Shown in pieces: positions 6,582 through 8,900 of a DNA stretch of 8,900 nt. Positions within the stretch are counted from its first letter, which is position 1. The number at the start of each line of letters is the position of its first letter. The stretch covers positions 1-8,900 of the forward strand of contig PLKU01000406.1 of NCBI GenBank assembly GCA_003140705.1, read 5' to 3'. Both the position numbers and the translations under genes were made by a program. Under the pieces are notes generated by a model. That model ran no database searches. It was not told where the DNA came from and saw only the letters and a program-made list of their open reading frames with translations. This DNA comes from Acidobacteriaceae bacterium. GTDB lineage: Bacteria > Acidobacteriota > Terriglobia > Terriglobales > Acidobacteriaceae.

Positions 6582-7499
6582 ATGAGCAAGTTTTGCGGAC
6601 AATGTGGAGCTTCATTGCAGGAAGGTTTCGAATTTTGCGGCTCTTGCGGAGCCAGCACACAGCAGCAAACGAGTCCCTCTCAACCGCAGGCATTTCAGCC
6701 TGTCGCACAGCCTGCAGCGCCCCAGCCCGCCCCGGTCACGGCCGTTGTCCCAAAGGCTTCGAGCCCATGGCTCAAGATCGTCCTTATCGTTGTCCTTTTC
6801 TTTTTCGTGTGCGGAGCGGCAGCGGTCGGCGGCGTCATCTATATGGCCCACAAGGTCAGTCAGAAAGCGCATGAATACTCACGCGAGGTTCTTGGAGAAA
6901 CGGCTTCAATTACTTCGGACACAGCCTCGGGTGGTTCGGCGAGCTCTGCAACTGCGGGGGACAAAAGCGCCGCCGTCGCTGGCGATCCCTGCCTGCTGCT
7001 GAGCAAGCAGGATGTGAGCCAGGCTATTGGCGTTTCCATTGTGGAGACCAGTCCGGCCGATGGTGGCTGTTCCTACCTCGCCAGAGGAACCGCGGCCGAC
7101 ATGGCGGCTAAACACGCCGCAGCCATGATGGCCGCTAAAGGCGCGGACAAGAAGACTCAAGGAATGTTTGAGCAGTTTGCCGGTGGCGTGTTCAACAACA
7201 TGCCAAAAAATGCGAACACGGATACAGAAAGCGCAGACGGAAACGTCGTGGTCTTCACCTTTGGGGTCGATACCAACTCTGCTAAGGAACAGATGCATTT
7301 GAATGCCAAGGTGCTTGGCGGCCTGGGAAGCGCAGCCCAACAGCCTCTTGACGGCATTGGGGACGAAGCCTTTGCGGAAGCGGATTCGATGATGATGGTG
7401 CGCAAGGGTGACAAGCTGATCCGCATCATGTATATGTCGTGCCCGTGCAACACAGACGCCATCAAGCCCCTGGCGAAGCAGCTTGCTGCCAGACTCTGA
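6582..7499 (+). CDS. Zinc-ribbon, single-helix membrane protein with DUF3558-like outer domain
   Basis: A protein of 305 residues with three parts. A zinc ribbon is formed by C5-x2-C8 and C19-x2-C22. A linker rich in Q, P and A (27-60) leads to one membrane helix (about 65-88). The outer part (about 130-305) has C137, LSKQDVSQAIG (140-150), C163, a variable helical insertion (171-210), the strand VVVFTFGVD (222-230), DGIGDEAF (257-264), MMVRKGDKLIRI (271-282) and a final helix. This order matches the exported protein at 5817-6302 and recalls DUF3558. The zinc ribbon should lie in the cytoplasm and the C-terminal domain outside. C287 and C289 (CPC) are an extra pair. The function is unknown; a link between a cytoplasmic partner and an envelope ligand is inference. 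Start: ATG with AGGAGA about four bases upstream. The 83-base gap to the next zinc-ribbon gene suggests co-expression. Confidence 0.85.
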   Translation: MSKFCGQCGASLQEGFEFCGSCGASTQQQTSPSQPQAFQPVAQPAAPQPAPVTAVVPKASSPWLKIVLIVVLFFFVCGAAAVGGVIYMAHKVSQKAHEYSREVLGETASITSDTASGGSASSATAGDKSAAVAGDPCLLLSKQDVSQAIGVSIVETSPADGGCSYLARGTAADMAAKHAAAMMAAKGADKKTQGMFEQFAGGVFNNMPKNANTDTESADGNVVVFTFGVDTNSAKEQMHLNAKVLGGLGSAAQQPLDGIGDEAFAEADSMMMVRKGDKLIRIMYMSCPCNTDAIKPLAKQLAARL

Positions 7500-7582
7500 T
7501 CGCGTCAGTCGGAGTGACTGCGGCCCGTCACCTCCAAAGCACACCCCAACTTCAAACCTGAGATAAATGGGAGGAAACAGAA

Positions 7583-8050
7583 ATGAGCTTTTGTCCGTCG
7601 TGCGGTAAGCCTTTCAGCCCAGGAGCAGATCGTTGCGCTTTCTGCGTTCCATCAGCCAATCAAACCGTCGCCGTTGCGGTCGCGCCCGCGTCGTCCGGCA
7701 TGAGCATCAACACTGCCGGAGCCTTGGCCTATGTTGCCGGAGTCATCACGGCCATCCTGTTTCTCGTCATTGATCCTTACAAGAGCGACCGCTTCGTCCG
7801 CTTCCACGCCTTCCAGTCGCTGTTCTTCAACCTCGCATGGATCGGATTTTGGATTGCATGGGCCATTCTGGGGCTGGTTATCAGTGCAGTCACCAAGGGA
7901 ATCTTCTTCTTCATCCAGGCGCCGATTAACCTGTTGCTCATGCTGGGCGGCTTCTGCCTGTGGGCGTTCCTGATGTACGCCGCCTCTCAGGGTAGAACCT
8001 TCAGGCTTCCCGTCATCGGAGCCCTGGCGGCAAAGCAGGCAGGCTTGTGA
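7583..8050 (+). CDS. Zinc-ribbon protein with DUF4870-like membrane domain
   Basis: A protein of 155 residues. The N-terminus is a compact zinc ribbon, C4-x2-C7 and C18-x2-C21, close in layout to that of the preceding gene product. After a short low-complexity linker come membrane segments at about 43-63, 76-104 and 107-134; the second is long and may be two. The FVRFHAFQSLFF segment (71-82) between the first and second helices is the feature I associate with DUF4870 (Tic20-like) membrane proteins, a widespread group with no established function. Glycines, a proline and several aromatic residues lie within the helices, but no catalytic residue set is apparent. Start: ATG with a strong GGGAGG (7569-7574) eight bases upstream. 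Two neighbouring genes sharing a zinc-ribbon front and a membrane body suggest that the ribbons bind the same partner or each other. Confidence 0.85.
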   Translation: MSFCPSCGKPFSPGADRCAFCVPSANQTVAVAVAPASSGMSINTAGALAYVAGVITAILFLVIDPYKSDRFVRFHAFQSLFFNLAWIGFWIAWAILGLVISAVTKGIFFFIQAPINLLLMLGGFCLWAFLMYAASQGRTFRLPVIGALAAKQAGL

Positions 8051-8160
8051 TCGGTTGCCGCGCCGCATTGCTTCCTCAAAGGATCGCCGGCATCGGCCCG
8101 CAGTTACGCTTACGTCGCGCTCAGCAGCCATAACCTCGCACTCCCAAAGGAAAATTCGCC

Positions 8161-8625
8161 ATGAAGCATATCTCAAAACTCACGGCAACGCTGGTCTTCA
8201 GCCTTTCGGCACTGGCGGGCACCACGACACTGACTACCGATCCGCTGACTAACCTTCTTCTCATCCCATCAACAGATTCTCGCTTGCATCTTGGCAATGC
8301 GCCAACGCGACTGCCGGACACTCAGGTCTGCAGGAGCAAAATGCAGGCGGATTTCTATCCCCTGTTTGACGGGAACGTAAGTGCCACCCTCGCCTGGTAT
8401 GGCGCGCATCTTTCCGGCTTTCACAAGACACATGCTTATGCCGCCGGAAGATCTCGCGACACGTTCTATAGCGCGGATGGCACACTGAGTGTCTCTGTAA
8501 CCGGAGAACGGGGAAAGGATGGCGAGGATACGAACGCCTTCTCCGTTTCCTATCTCAGGTTTCAGCCCGGGGTTTCCGAAAAAACGATCCTCGGCATGAA
8601 TCAGCAGGGGATTGTCTGTAACTGA
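8161..8625 (+). CDS. Small exported protein of unknown function
   Basis: A protein of 154 residues with a typical signal peptide (K2, K6, hydrophobic core 8-19, likely cleavage near ALAG, 17-20). The mature protein has C57, an aromatic segment DFYPLFDG (64-71), a helix around SATLAWYGAHLSGFHKTHAY (74-93), RDTFYSADGTLSVSVTG (99-115), the strand AFSVSYLRF (126-134), and C153 two residues from the end. C57 and C153 may form a disulphide closing the domain. I know similar acidobacterial sequences only as hypothetical proteins and do not assign a function. Start: ATG with AAAGGA nine bases upstream. It follows the zinc-ribbon gene after 110 bases and is read in the same direction as all genes from 5234 on. 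Confidence 0.75.
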   Translation: MKHISKLTATLVFSLSALAGTTTLTTDPLTNLLLIPSTDSRLHLGNAPTRLPDTQVCRSKMQADFYPLFDGNVSATLAWYGAHLSGFHKTHAYAAGRSRDTFYSADGTLSVSVTGERGKDGEDTNAFSVSYLRFQPGVSEKTILGMNQQGIVCN

Positions 8626-8744
8626 GCTATTAAGTTGCAGACCAGAGCCTCGAGGATGACGCAAAGAAGATAGCGTTGAGCTTGTCTTCGACCCGATGAG
8701 CCGCACATAACCACCGAACAGATTTCAACTCCCTAGAGATCACA

Positions 8745-8900
8745 ATGAAAAAGCAACTATGCCTCACCATTGCTGCAACGACACTGCTGCAGCCGTTTGC
8801 CTTTGCCGACGTCACCTACCGGGAAACCACCCAGATTACCGGCGGTTCCATGGTGGGCATGCTAAAGATGGCAGGCGTATTCAGTGCGCAAGCCAGGCAC
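8745..8900 (+). CDS. N-terminus of an exported protein (cut by the window edge)
   Basis: The first 52 codons of a plus-strand gene, open to the right edge. A signal peptide is visible: MKKQ, a hydrophobic core (5-20) and a cleavage region around AFA-DV (19-23). The mature start, DVTYRETTQITGGSMVGMLK (22-41), is beta-like then helical. It reminds me of acidobacterial exported proteins related to DUF4412, which is a tentative recollection. Only a weak purine stretch (AGAGA, 8735-8739) precedes the ATG, about five bases away. The gap from the previous gene is 119 bases. It continues the run of exported proteins. Confidence 0.7.
   Translation, partial: MKKQLCLTIAATTLLQPFAFADVTYRETTQITGGSMVGMLKMAGVFSAQARH

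Noticed and set aside
7506..7520. Hairpin after the 305-residue protein gene as a terminator
   Set aside because: The stem is only 5 bp (CAGTC/GACTG), no T-run follows, and the next gene begins 63 bases later in the same direction.
6906..7544. Minus-strand open frame of 212 codons
   Set aside because: Antisense to the zinc-ribbon protein at 6582-7499, which has a clear domain order and ribosome-binding site; the frame is a by-product of GC-rich codon use.
7652..8176. Minus-strand open frame of 174 codons
   Set aside because: Antisense to the DUF4870-like protein; charged, low-complexity translation without recognisable motif.

Overview
The window looks like a GC-rich soil bacterium, most likely an acidobacterium. 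This is inferred from style, not from a marker gene: a very large protein joining a winged-helix DNA-binding domain to TPR repeats, a set of small exported proteins of unknown function, and zinc-ribbon membrane proteins. There is no rRNA, tRNA, CRISPR array, intact insertion sequence or complete phage gene. Eight genes can be supported, one of them cut by the right edge, plus one short gene relic.

Left half (1-5071), minus strand: a MNT-type nucleotidyltransferase with two unusual paired-cysteine motifs (364-1209), a five-helix membrane protein of unknown function (1375-1890), and a 922-residue membrane-anchored regulator (2303-5071) made of a winged helix, one membrane helix, a FlgO/TolB-N-like domain and many TPRs. 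Gaps of 165 and 412 bases argue against a tight operon. The gaps hold several inverted repeats. The first 363 bases contain no gene that I can support.

Centre (5072-5233): a 162-base divergent intergenic region. A perfect 7-bp hairpin covers the ribosome-binding site of the regulator gene, and three TTAGT repeats lie 43 and 22 bases apart. This is where the regulator could control itself and the genes to its right.

Right half (5234-8900), plus strand: five consecutive genes with an envelope or export theme. They are an exported 178-residue LolA-like protein, an exported 161-residue protein with a DUF3558-like pattern, a zinc-ribbon/one-helix protein carrying the same kind of outer domain, a zinc-ribbon/DUF4870-like membrane protein, and an exported 154-residue protein. 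The start of one more exported protein runs off the edge. All complete members have recognisable Shine-Dalgarno sites. Between the second and third genes lies a 24-codon stub matching the first residues of a response-regulator receiver domain, which appears to be a decayed gene.

Working together (inference only): the plus-strand genes look like an envelope-associated cluster of exported and membrane proteins facing a divergent membrane-bound transcription regulator. The sequence does not show what the cluster senses or carries, and I see no established system of known function here.
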